A stretch of 64,000 nt of DNA. Source: Planctomycetes bacterium syqfu. Its GTDB lineage: Bacteria > Planctomycetota > Phycisphaerae > Phycisphaerales > Phycisphaeraceae. Under the pieces are notes generated by a model that saw only the letters and a program-made list of their open reading frames with translations, was not told the origin of the DNA and ran no database searches. Position 1 is the first letter of the stretch; every line of letters starts with the position of its first letter. Shown one piece after another: positions 32,912 through 42,262 of the stretch. The position numbers were made by a program, and so were the translations under genes. The stretch is taken from positions 7,006,001 to 7,070,000 of the forward strand of contig CP087563.1 in assembly GCA_020974905.1 (NCBI GenBank). Direction: 5' to 3'.

Positions 32912-34016
32912 TTACTTGGCCTTGGCGCGGCGTCGGAGTTCTGCTTCGACAAAGCCGTGGATTTCGCCGTCCATCACGCGCTGGGGGTTGCCCATTTCGT
33001 AATTGGTTCGGTGATCTTTCACACGGTTGTCATAGAAGACATAGCTTCGGATCTGCGTGCCCCAACCCATGTCCAGCTTGCCACCGGACTCAGCGAGTTG
33101 TTCAGCGTCGCGCTTTTCCTGTTCCATGAGTTCAAGCTTACCTTGCAGAATCGACAACGCCTGTCGACGGTTTTGTTCCTGAGATCGTTCATTGGAACAG
33201 ACGACGGTGACGCCGGTGGGTTTATGCACCATGCGCACCGCGGAAGCGACTTTGTTGACGTTCTGACCACCGGGGCCGGAGCTGCGTGCAAAGCAGGTGA
33301 TTTCCAGATCTTTTTCGTCGATCTCAAAGTCACCGGTGTCGTCGAATTCAGGAATGACATCGACTGCTGCAAAGCTGGTCTGGCGTTTGCCCTGAGCGTT
33401 AAACGGTGAGACGCGGGCAAGACGATGCGTGCCACGCTCAGCCGAGAGGTATCCGTAAGCGAAGGGGCCTTTGATGTAGAGGGTCACATCTTTAAGACCG
33501 GCTTCATCGCCGTAGGTCCGGTCCATCTCGGTGATGTCCCAGCCCATTTTTTCGCAGTAATACAGATACATGCGCATGAGCATCTCGGTCCAGTCCTGGG
33601 CCTCGGTGCCACCTTCGCGGGAGTAGATGGTCAGATAGCAGTTTCGACCGTCGTACTTGTTGGACAGCATGGCCATGAGATCCAGCTTGTCGATGGTCTT
33701 TTCCAGGGCGGTTGCCTGATCATCGACTTCCTGAAGGGTTTCTTTGTCGCCAGCTTCCTCAGCCATTTCGAGCATCAACTGAGCTTCTTCAACTTCGGTC
33801 ATGGCGTCGTCAACGGGGTCAATAATGACTTTGATTCCCTTGAGTTCAGCAAGCACCTTGTTGGCCGCAGCCTGGTCATCCCAGAAGTCGGGCGCATTGA
33901 GCTTTTTTTCGAGTTCTTCGCGTTTGGCCTGTCTCTTATCGTAGTTAAAGAGAGTCACGGATGGTTAAGATCCGTGCCTTGAGGTCGTCCAGAATGTAGG
34001 AGATGTTTTCGCGCAT
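32912..34016 (-). CDS. prfB: Peptide chain release factor 2, expressed by +1 frameshifting
   Basis: RF2 releases peptides at UGA and UAA. The main frame (from 33944 down) carries the G-G-Q motif in R-S-S-G-P-G-G-Q-N-V-N-K-V and ends normally. The true N-terminus lies in another frame: ATG 34016 codes 23 residues (M-R-E-N-I-S-Y-I-L-D-D-L ... R-D-S-L) that match RF2 helix 1 and end at CTT-TAA-C at 33950-33944. A +1 slip on CTT-T continues N-Y-D-K-R-Q-A-K, where E. coli reads L-D-Y-D. This is the classic autoregulatory site, but the in-frame stop is TAA instead of TGA and no Shine-Dalgarno-like stimulator is seen just upstream. The stop-recognition tripeptide region S-P-F is present (R-V-S-P-F-N-A-Q). 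Confidence 0.93.
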
Positions 34017-34103
34017 AGCACGGTAATGTACGTGTTATGTGTCCATTTTGCAACGTGGTTCGAGCGTTTGAGGTTTGGCGCGATTAAATCAGGCAATCCA
34101 CTC

Positions 34104-34173
34104 AGCCGCATCACTTGTGATGCGATTGATTCAACGGCATCATCTCAAAGCGCGCATCACAAGTGATGCGGCT
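34104..34173. repeat. Inverted pair of GCATCAC palindromes
   Basis: Left arm AGCCGCATCACTTGTGATGCG and right arm CGCATCACAAGTGATGCGGCT are exact complements, and each arm is itself a 7-2-7 palindrome. The structure can form either one long or two short hairpins. It lies between prfB and the dehydrogenase gene; role unknown. Confidence 0.8.
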
Positions 34174-34193
34174 AAATCCGACAAAGTATAGAT

Positions 34194-35081
34194 TCACTTC
34201 AATTTCGCCAACTGGTCTATGACGGTGTGCACCGCCTGCGTGCCTTTGTCACCTAATCCATCTGCCGAGGCACTGCGGAAAAGATGCTCGACATGGGCCA
34301 ACGTCGTCAAAGGCAGCTTCTGCTCTCGGGCGGCCTGCTGGACGATATTCAAGTCCTTAAGCAGATAGTCGATCATGAACCCTGGGGCATGGTCACCCTC
34401 AAGGATCCGCGGCCCGAGGTTGGATATCTGCCAACTCCCACCGGCACCGGCACTGACCACTTCCAGCATCCTGGCAGGATCAAGGCCGTTGGCTTTGGCC
34501 ATCGCAATCGCTTCACAAACACCAATGAGATTGATTGACACCGCGATTTGGTTACATGCCTTACACGTCTGCCCAGCACCACTTTCACCGACATGCATGA
34601 TGTTTTTGCCCATGACCTCAAGTAGTGGCAGGACTTCGTCAAACGTCTCACGTGGCCCACCGACCATGATGCTCAGCGTACCAGCCTGCGCACCCACATC
34701 TCCGCCGGAGACCGGGGCGTCCAGATGCGTCACGCCGATCGCGGATAAGCGTTGGGCAAGGTCCCTGGTGACGATGGGGCAGATGGTCGAGTGATCCACG
34801 GTGATCAAACCCGCCTTTGCCGTGGATGCAACCCCGTGCTCACCAAAGAGTACATCTTCCACGTCCGGCGAATCGGTCACATTGATGAAGATGACCGAGG
34901 CGCCGCTTTGAGCCAAGGCTGCGGGGGTATCGCACATCGTCGCACCGGCATCGACAAGCGGTTGACACTTGGATGGCGTCCGATTGAACACCGAGACCTT
35001 GTACCCGGCCGTGAGCAGATTCTGAGCCATGGCGCGACCCATGATGCCCATGCCGATGTATCCGATATGTTGGTGAGACAT
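34194..35081 (-). CDS. Beta-hydroxyacid dehydrogenase (GarR / 3-hydroxyisobutyrate dehydrogenase family)
   Basis: The protein has 295 residues. The N-terminal Rossmann fold has G-Y-I-G-M-G-I-M-G-R-A-M-A-Q-N-L-L and N-R-T for NADP preference. The substrate motif D-A-P-V-S-G-G-D-V-G-A-Q-A-G-T-L, and the catalytic lysine in G-A-G-Q-T-C-K-A-C-N-Q-I, are present. Members reduce tartronate semialdehyde or oxidise 3-hydroxyisobutyrate. Motif G-M-G-I-M-G and S-G-G are common to both, so substrate is open; 2-hydroxy-3-oxopropionate reductase is the closest by feel. It stands alone. Confidence 0.9.
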   Translation of the reverse strand: MSHQHIGYIGMGIMGRAMAQNLLTAGYKVSVFNRTPSKCQPLVDAGATMCDTPAALAQSGASVIFINVTDSPDVEDVLFGEHGVASTAKAGLITVDHSTICPIVTRDLAQRLSAIGVTHLDAPVSGGDVGAQAGTLSIMVGGPRETFDEVLPLLEVMGKNIMHVGESGAGQTCKACNQIAVSINLIGVCEAIAMAKANGLDPARMLEVVSAGAGGSWQISNLGPRILEGDHAPGFMIDYLLKDLNIVQQAAREQKLPLTTLAHVEHLFRSASADGLGDKGTQAVHTVIDQLAKLK

Positions 35082-35266
35082 AAGATGACCTCCAATATTT
35101 TGGCGATATCGTCTAGTTGCTTGTTACCCATGGTAATACAACAAAAACAACTTCGCAGATCGCCAGCTTTGCAGTTGATATTCCCGACCGAAAAGGTAAG
35201 TTGTTAGGACTGGCAAAGGTTTAGCCAGTTGACTCATCGAATAAGATTAACGCGAAAGGTACAACC

Positions 35267-36163
35267 GTGACCTATACCAAAACGTTGGCATGGACTTTGA
35301 CCGCAGGCATGATGCTCGGCAGCTTGGGTTGTGTTTCCCAGAAACAGGCAGACGATCTGCAGACACTCTACCGCCGCAGCCAGGAACAGGTCATCGACCT
35401 CAAGGCCCAACTCGAAGAATGCAACAAGCGCGTGGCTGCCATGTCTTCTGTGCCGACGCCTCAGCCACAGACGCAGATCGTTCAGGACCCCAATCTCCTT
35501 GCTCAACTCGAATCCCTGCGTGCCGAACGCTCGCGTTTGAATCAGGCTTTGGCCGAAGCGCAGCAGGCACTCATTGCCGCCAGCCAGATCAGCCCGATCC
35601 TGCCTGCCGATGTGGATAACGACCTGCAATTGTTGGCTCAATCCAATGGTGCCATGATGCAGTACGATTCCAAACTCGGCATGATCAAGTTTGCCAGCGA
35701 CCTGACCTTCGCTCCGGGTTCAACAAATATCTCCGCCCAGGCTCAGGCCAATCTCGCCCGTCTTGCACAGGTGATGGAAAAGGGCAGTGCTCAAAAGTAC
35801 GAGCTGCGTATCGTCGGCCACACCGACAACGTCCGCATTGCCAAGCCTTCGACCAAGGCTGCTCACCCGACCAACTGGCATCTGTCCGTGCACCGCGCAA
35901 TTGCTGTCAAGGACATCCTCACCAAAGCCGGTCTTGACCCGGTCCGTCTGCAGGTGGCAGGTAACGGCGAGTATCGCCCGGTCGAACCCAACTCCGCCCG
36001 TCGTGGCAATGCTGCTAACCGTCGCGTGGAAATCTACATCGTCCCGCTGAACTACACCAAGGTTGAAAACACGGTTTCCTCGGACACCTCTGAAGCCGCA
36101 CCAGCTTCCACCGTCCCGACCACGCCCGTCCCCAATCCGACGAGCCCCGAAGCATTCAAGTAA
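35267..36163 (+). CDS. OmpA-family peptidoglycan-binding lipoprotein
   Basis: The protein has 298 residues from GTG 35267 with GAAAGG upstream. A lipobox (L-G-S-L-G-C) near residue 24 predicts lipid anchoring. A coiled coil (about 28-60, 80-105) precedes an OmpA C-terminal domain (about 145-260) with L-R-I-V-G-H-T-D-N, then S-V-H-R-A-I-A-V and N-R-R-V-E-I-Y-I-V. Such domains hold peptidoglycan non-covalently. The end is Pro/Thr-rich. This matches the general Pal/OmpA plan with an added coiled-coil stalk. A terminator follows. Confidence 0.9.
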   Translation: MTYTKTLAWTLTAGMMLGSLGCVSQKQADDLQTLYRRSQEQVIDLKAQLEECNKRVAAMSSVPTPQPQTQIVQDPNLLAQLESLRAERSRLNQALAEAQQALIAASQISPILPADVDNDLQLLAQSNGAMMQYDSKLGMIKFASDLTFAPGSTNISAQAQANLARLAQVMEKGSAQKYELRIVGHTDNVRIAKPSTKAAHPTNWHLSVHRAIAVKDILTKAGLDPVRLQVAGNGEYRPVEPNSARRGNAANRRVEIYIVPLNYTKVENTVSSDTSEAAPASTVPTTPVPNPTSPEAFK

Positions 36164-36200
36164 GTCTGCACCCGGCAGCACAATCCAAGTTGTAACCACC

Positions 36201-36231
36201 CAACACCGGGCGAAAGTCCGGTGTTGTTTTT
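36201..36231 (+). terminator. Terminator of the OmpA-family gene
   Basis: Stem CAACACCGG/CCGGTGTTG with an 8-base loop is followed by TTTTT, 38 bases after the stop codon. Confidence 0.9.
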
Positions 36232-36256
36232 AAAATGATTTCGGACGAAAAGTTAT

Positions 36257-36446
36257 GAACCGCCAAGACGCCAAGCACGCCAAGGTCAGAAAGAGAAATG
36301 CAATTAACCACAGAGAGTACTGTTGACTCAGAGTCAAATTCAATCCATTTCAAACGCCGTACTCTCTGTGTTCTCTATGGTGTAAATAATGTCTTGATTC
36401 CTTGTCTCTCTTAACTTGGCGCTCTTGGCGTCTTGGCGGTAAAAAA
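36257..36446. repeat. Nested palindromic repeat, CGCCAAG outer and CACAGAG inner arms
   Basis: Outer arms ACCGCCAAGACGCCAAG / CTTGGCGTCTTGGCGGT are complementary with small mismatches, and inner arms contain ACCACAGAGAGTAC / GTACTCTCTGTG. The design parallels the repeats at 20703 and 27666 but with other words. It ends about 35 bases before the nadE start. Confidence 0.75.
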
Positions 36447-36482
36447 TATAATCCGAAATAAACAAACGGAGTTTCATAAGCC

Positions 36483-38183
36483 ATGCGGATTGCCCTGGCA
36501 CAAATTAACCCAACGGTCGGGGATATCTCCGGCAATATGAACCTGATCCTTGATGCCATCGACCATGCAAAACAGGATACGGCAGACCTGGTTGTCTTCC
36601 CCGAGTTGGCACTCATCGGATACCCGCCGCGGGACCTGCTGATGAAACCAGCAGCGATTCGCATGTGTCAGCAGGCACTGGCTCGCATCGCTGAGAAATG
36701 CTCCGACATCGCTGCCATCGTCGGATACCCGTGCCCGTCGGAGACTGAACGTGGTCTTGCGTTATTCAACGCAGCAGCCCTGTGTTTTGATGGCAAGATT
36801 CAACACCGGTACGTCAAGCATCTGTTGCCGACTTATGATGTCTTTGACGAACGCCGCTATTTCGAGCCGGGCTATCGCGCACAGGAAGATGTCAACGATG
36901 TGGCAAGCTACAAGGGCGTCCGCATCGGCGTGACCATCTGCGAAGATCTCTGGACGGACCCTGCGGTCATTGATCGTCAGCTTTACCACAATGATCCGGT
37001 CAAAGACCTCGTCAACAAAGGCGCCCAGTTGATCATCAACTGTTCGGCTTCGCCGTTTGTGATGCAGAAACATGACAAGCGCATCAAGCTGCTGCAGAAC
37101 ACCGCCCGTCGATTCAATGTCCCCGTCTTTTACTGCAATCAGGTAGGCGGCAATGACGAACTGGTCTTTGATGGCAATAGCTGTGCAGTCGACAAACTGG
37201 GTAATGTCATCGGTCACTGCTCCGCATTCGAATCCGATCTGGCGATTGTCGATACCGAAGTCTCAACGCCATTGCGCGTCATCCCCATGGGCACACTGGA
37301 GTCAGCCTATTACGCGCTGGTTCTTGGCTTGCGGGACTACTGCAACAAATGCGGTTTCAAGTCCATCGTACTCGGACTCTCCGGTGGTATTGATTCAGCG
37401 TTAACCTGCGCGATCGCTGTCTCGGCATTGGGCAAGGAAAATGTCCGTGGCGTGACCATGCCTTCCCGATACTCATCCGATGGCTCGGTCAGTGATGCAG
37501 AAGATTTGGCCAAACGACTGGGGATCAAGTTCCACCAAGTCCCCATCGCCGAGCCGCATCAAACGTTGGAGACGCTGCTCACGCCACACTTCGAAGGCAA
37601 AGAAGCTGACGTCACCGAGGAAAACATCCAGGCGCGTATCCGTGGCGTGATCCTCATGGCATTTTCCAACAAGTTCAATTCTTTGCTTGTCACCACCGGC
37701 AACAAGTCCGAACTGGCGGTCGGTTACTGCACACTCTACGGAGACATGTGTGGTGGCATGGCTGTGCTCTCGGATGTCCCCAAGACCACGGTGTGGGCGC
37801 TGTCCAAATGGATCAACAATTCGGAGAACAGCCCGCTGCGTAAGGCGTATAACATGGCGGTGATCCCCGAAAGTTCCATCACCAAGCCGCCCAGTGCTGA
37901 ACTTCGCCCGGATCAGAAAGACGAAGACTCGCTGCCACCCTATGAGATTCTCGATCAGATTGTCGAGCGGTATGTCGAACGTGATCAGTCCGCGGATCAG
38001 ATCATCGAGCAGACCGGCTTTGACCGTGACATGGTCTTGCGTTTTGTTCAGTTGATTGACCGCAATGAATACAAACGCAAGCAAGCTGCGCCAGGTTTGA
38101 AAATCACGGGTCGCGCGTTTGGTGTCGGCCGACGCATGCCGATGGCACAGCGGTATGACAACCGTAAGACGCTTGAAATGTAA
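36483..38183 (+). CDS. nadE: Glutamine-dependent NAD+ synthetase
   Basis: The protein has 566 residues. The N-terminal nitrilase-type glutaminase (1-265) has Glu in V-F-P-E-L-A-L-I-G-Y-P-P-R-D, Lys in R-Y-V-K-H-L-L-P and Cys in T-I-C-E-D-L-W. The C-terminal synthetase (about 275-550) has the ATP-binding L-G-L-S-G-G-I-D-S-A-L-T and the family run T-T-G-N-K-S-E-L-A-V-G-Y-C-T. It makes NAD+ from nicotinic acid adenine dinucleotide, using ammonia from glutamine channelled between domains. Normal family length. CGGAG precedes the ATG. It stands alone. Confidence 0.96.
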   Translation: MRIALAQINPTVGDISGNMNLILDAIDHAKQDTADLVVFPELALIGYPPRDLLMKPAAIRMCQQALARIAEKCSDIAAIVGYPCPSETERGLALFNAAALCFDGKIQHRYVKHLLPTYDVFDERRYFEPGYRAQEDVNDVASYKGVRIGVTICEDLWTDPAVIDRQLYHNDPVKDLVNKGAQLIINCSASPFVMQKHDKRIKLLQNTARRFNVPVFYCNQVGGNDELVFDGNSCAVDKLGNVIGHCSAFESDLAIVDTEVSTPLRVIPMGTLESAYYALVLGLRDYCNKCGFKSIVLGLSGGIDSALTCAIAVSALGKENVRGVTMPSRYSSDGSVSDAEDLAKRLGIKFHQVPIAEPHQTLETLLTPHFEGKEADVTEENIQARIRGVILMAFSNKFNSLLVTTGNKSELAVGYCTLYGDMCGGMAVLSDVPKTTVWALSKWINNSENSPLRKAYNMAVIPESSITKPPSAELRPDQKDEDSLPPYEILDQIVERYVERDQSADQIIEQTGFDRDMVLRFVQLIDRNEYKRKQAAPGLKITGRAFGVGRRMPMAQRYDNRKTLEM

Positions 38184-38292
38184 AGCGTTGCCGGTGAATC
38201 TACCAGTTTATGAAAAAATAACCTATGTAATTACCTTACATGAGCTTCCAAGATATTACGCAAGCGATGGGTTTGGTATATGATGTCAATTG

Positions 38293-39021
38293 ATGCATCA
38301 AAATATCTGTCCATCCTGTGGTGCGGTCTTGCCAAATGAACAGATCAACATCAAGCAAAGCGTTGCATATTGTCCGGGATGTGGCAAGTTGTCAGATTTA
38401 CGCGATGTAATCGAATCAACAGATAGCGCGGTTGATATCCAGCAGACACCATCGGGATGTTACGTTTGGAATGAAGGGGCCCGGATTAAGGTTCAATCAA
38501 CACTGCGCTCAATTTTCGGTGCATTGGGTTCGTTGGTCTTTGCATTATTCTGGAATGGGATTGTTTCGGTGTTTGTGTTGGTTGCTATTTCAGGTTTATG
38601 GTTGAACCTAGCAGGCGAACCGCCAGAGTATTTACCAGCACCTGATACCAATGGCAAGGAAATGACAAAGGGATCAACTTTGTTTCTTTGCATCTTTCTG
38701 ATCCCATTTGTGTTGGTTGGCATGGGCGCTTTTGCCTGTTTCCTGTTTAATCTCTGGGGGCGGATTGAGGTGTTGCTTGACGGACCTAATGGAAGCATCC
38801 GCACCGGGATTCCCATATTGGGTTGGACCCGGCGTTTCGATGCCAATCGCGTGACCAAAGTGACCTCGGATGTTTCGTCCTGGCAACAAAGCGGGCGAAC
38901 CCGAGGACTGATTAAAATTGACGCAGATCGCACGATCAAGTTCGGCAGTCAACTCAATGACACGCGACGTGATTGGATGCGATCTGTCTTGAAAAAACTA
39001 CTTGTATCAACCAGTACTTGA
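38293..39021 (+). CDS. Zinc-ribbon membrane protein, unknown function
   Basis: The protein has 242 residues from ATG 38293. It begins with a zinc ribbon (N-I-C-P-S-C-G...Y-C-P-G-C-G), then two membrane helices (about 78-103 and 130-152). A soluble C-terminal domain follows with R-I-E-V-L-L-D-G-P-N-G-S-I and W-x-R-R-F-D, like a small PH-type or bPH domain. A similar zinc-ribbon/two-helix design occurs at 46993-47496, so the genome may hold a family. Function not known. Confidence 0.75.
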   Translation: MHQNICPSCGAVLPNEQINIKQSVAYCPGCGKLSDLRDVIESTDSAVDIQQTPSGCYVWNEGARIKVQSTLRSIFGALGSLVFALFWNGIVSVFVLVAISGLWLNLAGEPPEYLPAPDTNGKEMTKGSTLFLCIFLIPFVLVGMGAFACFLFNLWGRIEVLLDGPNGSIRTGIPILGWTRRFDANRVTKVTSDVSSWQQSGRTRGLIKIDADRTIKFGSQLNDTRRDWMRSVLKKLLVSTST

Positions 39022-39073
39022 TGCAAACGCTCAATGAGCATGACCAGTACCATACCAATTGAGTCCACACCAC

Positions 39074-39856
39074 ATGAAACCATTCGATCATCAGTCGGGG
39101 CAGCACCTGTTCGTAGATGCTGCACGCCTCTATGTCGAACAGGCCGGGCCATCCAGTGGCTATCCTGTTTTGTATCTCAACGGCGGATTTGGGCATATCG
39201 CAGAGTTCAATCTGATGATGCCACATTTGCCTGAGTCCATTCAACTCATCGGGATCGATTCGCGCGGACACGGGCGCTCCGAGATGGGCAGCGTGCCTTT
39301 GACATACCAGCAATTGGAACGCGATGTCGTACAGATTGTCGAGCAGTTGGAACTCAGTGCGCTGAGTGTGATCGGTTACAGTGATGGTGGTGTTGTCGCT
39401 TTACGTTTGGCTGCCAGCAAACAGTTGAATATTGACAAGGTCGTTGCCATCGGTGCGCATTGGCAACTCAAAGCCTCTGATCCTGTCCGCGAACATTTTG
39501 CCCAGATGACACCCGAGAGTTGGCGGATGGAATTTCCTGCCAGTTACGATGCGTATCAGGTACTGAATCCCGAGCCGAACTTTGAACGGTTTGCTCATGA
39601 GGTTCTTGGCATGTGGCTGATTGATGACCCGGTGACAGGCTATCCCAACGAATCCGTCTGTCAGATCGAGAGTGAACTGATGATCGTCCGTGGTGATGAT
39701 GATCCGTATCTGACCCCTGGCAGCATGGCAGAGTTAGCGACTTTGGTGTCACATTCACATCTGTTTAATGTGCCTTATGCGGGGCATGGCGTCCATGAGG
39801 ACCAGCCGGAGATGTTGGCCAGCGTGCTTGATCAATTTTTCTGTGATTTGAAATAA
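39074..39856 (+). CDS. Alpha/beta hydrolase
   Basis: The protein has 260 residues from ATG 39074. Hallmarks are the oxyanion region L-N-G-G-F-G-H, the D-S-R-G-H-G-R-S motif, the nucleophile elbow G-Y-S-D-G-G (serine), an aspartate in R-G-D-D-D-P-Y, and the histidine in Y-A-G-H-G-V-H. All catalytic residues are in order. Substrate cannot be deduced: esterase, lipase or dehalogenase-like members share this pattern. No operon partner. Confidence 0.88.
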   Translation: MKPFDHQSGQHLFVDAARLYVEQAGPSSGYPVLYLNGGFGHIAEFNLMMPHLPESIQLIGIDSRGHGRSEMGSVPLTYQQLERDVVQIVEQLELSALSVIGYSDGGVVALRLAASKQLNIDKVVAIGAHWQLKASDPVREHFAQMTPESWRMEFPASYDAYQVLNPEPNFERFAHEVLGMWLIDDPVTGYPNESVCQIESELMIVRGDDDPYLTPGSMAELATLVSHSHLFNVPYAGHGVHEDQPEMLASVLDQFFCDLK

Positions 39857-39873
39857 GTTTCGCTGTCGATGGA

Positions 39874-40224
39874 TTACCATGTGACCGTCTGGCTACGACG
39901 GGTGTAGGTGGTGCGGTTGTAGTCATCTCTGTTGGAACTGTTGCGATCGCGGGTGACGGTGACGCGTTGTTCGGATTGCTCGGTGACATAGCCGGTGATG
40001 ACTGCAGGCGTGACATCGCGACGTGCGTAGTACCATTGGCTACTGTCAGGGATATCCGCCGTGCCGTTGGATTGAGCCAACGCGCGATGTTGGGCCGTGT
40101 TAAACACCGTCGAACGCACCACACGCGGTGGTGGTGACGAATAGCAATGCGTGGTCTGGGATTGGCAACCGGCCAGGGCCAACGCCAGGATCAGCAATAG
40201 ACATGCAATGACAGCGCTTTTCAT
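39874..40224 (-). CDS. Small lipoprotein, unknown function
   Basis: The protein has 116 residues from ATG 40224. It starts with a lipoprotein signal (V-I-A-C-L-L-L-I-L-A-L-A-L-A-G-C) and has a polar body with many Ser, Thr and Arg, ending R-R-S-Q-T-V-T-W. No domain is recognised. It is convergent with the hydrolase and divergent from the peroxiredoxin. A start at 40266 would precede the signal peptide and is rejected. Confidence 0.7.
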   Translation of the reverse strand: MKSAVIACLLLILALALAGCQSQTTHCYSSPPPRVVRSTVFNTAQHRALAQSNGTADIPDSSQWYYARRDVTPAVITGYVTEQSEQRVTVTRDRNSSNRDDYNRTTYTRRSQTVTW

Positions 40225-40503
40225 CTTTTCTCCCTCCAAGGCTTTGTTTTTTGTCACAGGCGTCAACTGCGACCGGACTCATGCGTTATCGCTGAGCCTC
40301 CAACGGACTTTCTCGTGGGTGCGTCGTTGCGTCGATTGCCTGTCGATGATGCTCCAGGCGTGACGTACCCTCCGTTGGTCCTAACAGGTTAATCGCAACT
40401 GCTTCCCAAACAGATAGCATTTGGGGCATATGCTGTAAATCACTGTCAAGAAATGTGGATTGTGACGGGTAAACGGGTTTTGATATGAGAATTGGATATG
40501 CCA

Positions 40504-40533
40504 TTGGACATTAGAAACGTTCTAAGATACAAT
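40504..40533 (+). promoter_or_regulatory. Promoter with palindromic operator upstream of the peroxiredoxin
   Basis: TTGGAC (40504-40509) and TACAAT (40528-40533) are 18 bases apart and fit a sigma-70 promoter. The spacer holds a perfect 6-3-6 palindrome, TTAGAA-ACG-TTCTAA (40511-40525), well placed to block polymerase. The form resembles operators of the Fur/PerR family, which would suit a peroxide-defence gene; the regulator itself is not visible here. Confidence 0.55.
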
Positions 40534-40629
40534 TCAGCCCGTCCAGCAATGGATGCACGGTTCAGACAGCATGAATGGTTGTGCTGTCGCACTACGATTT
40601 GTTACCGGAATGATTAGGAGTCATTTGTT

Positions 40630-41163
<534 letters not shown>

Positions 41164-41193
41164 GTCGACTTGAGCATAACACCACATTTTCCG

Positions 41194-41227
41194 AACCTGC
41201 TGCGAGCGATTTCGCAGCAGGTTTTTT
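41194..41227 (+). terminator. Terminator of the peroxiredoxin gene
   Basis: Perfect 12-pair stem AACCTGCTGCGA/TCGCAGCAGGTT with a 6-base loop and six T. Confidence 0.92.
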
Positions 41228-41253
41228 GATGCGCTTAACAGCTTATGTGTGTT

Positions 41254-42033
41254 TTACGACTTGATACATTCTTCACCCAACTCAATTTCATAGTCATCCT
41301 CATGGTGTGTTGTTTGGTGATCGACAAAAGCGTTGGGCAGATAGGCATCGGGGATGTTGAGGATGCCGGCATAGCGCGTGAAGAAGTCGAATTTTTCACA
41401 GTTCACCCAACCTCGGTAGAGCATCAGGATCGCAATCCCTAATCCAATGCCAGCACCGCCTGCATGCAGGATGGCAGAACTCAGACGGATACCGCCCTGG
41501 AAGATCTCAATGACGCATAAAATCAGGTAAATACCGACAAAGCAGTAGACCGTCAGATCAAATTGGATCCAATGCGTGGTCATGGACCAGTAGTGTTCAA
41601 TGAGACACTCCACCTCATTGTCCGGCGCCCAGATCAATGACATGGCCATGAGTCCAAAGACGATGACGGATGATCCGCCGGAAAAAGTCATGGTTTGGTT
41701 GAGCATGAGGATTTGTTCGACCATGGATTCACCGACACCGATTGCCAGCACGATGAGTCCAAAGCGCAGGAATCCGACTTTGCCTTCCACGATCAATCCA
41801 AAGAGCCAAAGGAACCAGAGATTAATCAGCAGATGCCAGTAATCGACGTGGACAAAGTGATTGGTGATCCATGCCAAAGGCGTGATGCCTTGTCCCAATG
41901 GCAGTGCCAGTGTTTGAAATGTGATGTCGTGGGTGAATCTCAGGACGTGAATCACAATACAGGTTATCACGAATAAACCTGTGCCGATGGGATAGTGGTA
42001 CATCGGCGCATCAGTTCGGTAGGGCAGAATCAT
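41254..42033 (-). CDS. Rhomboid-family intramembrane serine protease
   Basis: The protein has 259 residues and six to seven hydrophobic segments. The catalytic serine motif appears as S-G-G-S-S-V-I-V-F-G-L (family G-x-S-x...F-G), and the catalytic histidine in S-A-I-L-H-A-G-G-A-G-I-G-L-G (family A-H-x-x-G...G). The N-terminal loop H-V-D-Y-W-H-L-L-I-N-L-W-F-L-W-L-F-G matches the rhomboid H-x-x-x-N region. The C-terminus is acidic and soluble with many His and Glu. It cleaves membrane proteins inside the bilayer. GSS in place of GAS/GHS is within family limits. Confidence 0.85.
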   Translation of the reverse strand: MILPYRTDAPMYHYPIGTGLFVITCIVIHVLRFTHDITFQTLALPLGQGITPLAWITNHFVHVDYWHLLINLWFLWLFGLIVEGKVGFLRFGLIVLAIGVGESMVEQILMLNQTMTFSGGSSVIVFGLMAMSLIWAPDNEVECLIEHYWSMTTHWIQFDLTVYCFVGIYLILCVIEIFQGGIRLSSAILHAGGAGIGLGIAILMLYRGWVNCEKFDFFTRYAGILNIPDAYLPNAFVDHQTTHHEDDYEIELGEECIKS

Positions 42034-42174
42034 GCCATCCTCCGGTCATGGCGGGACCAGTTTTATCTGAATCATAAATCCGAGTGTCGTTGCAGAATTG
42101 GCAAAGTGGTTTGGCTGTGTTGCGGAAGTGGGAACGGACGCTTGTGTTTTGTGTTGCAATGCGATCCGCGCATG

Positions 42175-42210
42175 AAAAAACCCCCGCCCAAAAACACATT
42201 GGCAGGGGTT
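42175..42210 (-). terminator. Terminator of the 126-residue-frame gene
   Basis: On the minus strand, AACCCCTGCC pairs with GGCGGGGGTT around a 12-base loop and runs into six T. It lies about 50 bases beyond the stop of the gene at 42263. Confidence 0.8.
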
Positions 42211-42262
42211 GGTACTAATGGAAAGCTAAGACGGCAAATGCGTCAAGGGGTTGATTGAGTGA

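Noticed and set aside
39874-40266. Start of the small lipoprotein at 40266
   Set aside because: The added 14 residues precede the lipoprotein signal and would spoil it.
41254-42033. Rhomboid pseudoprotease
   Set aside because: Serine and histidine motifs are both in place, so the active form is more likely.
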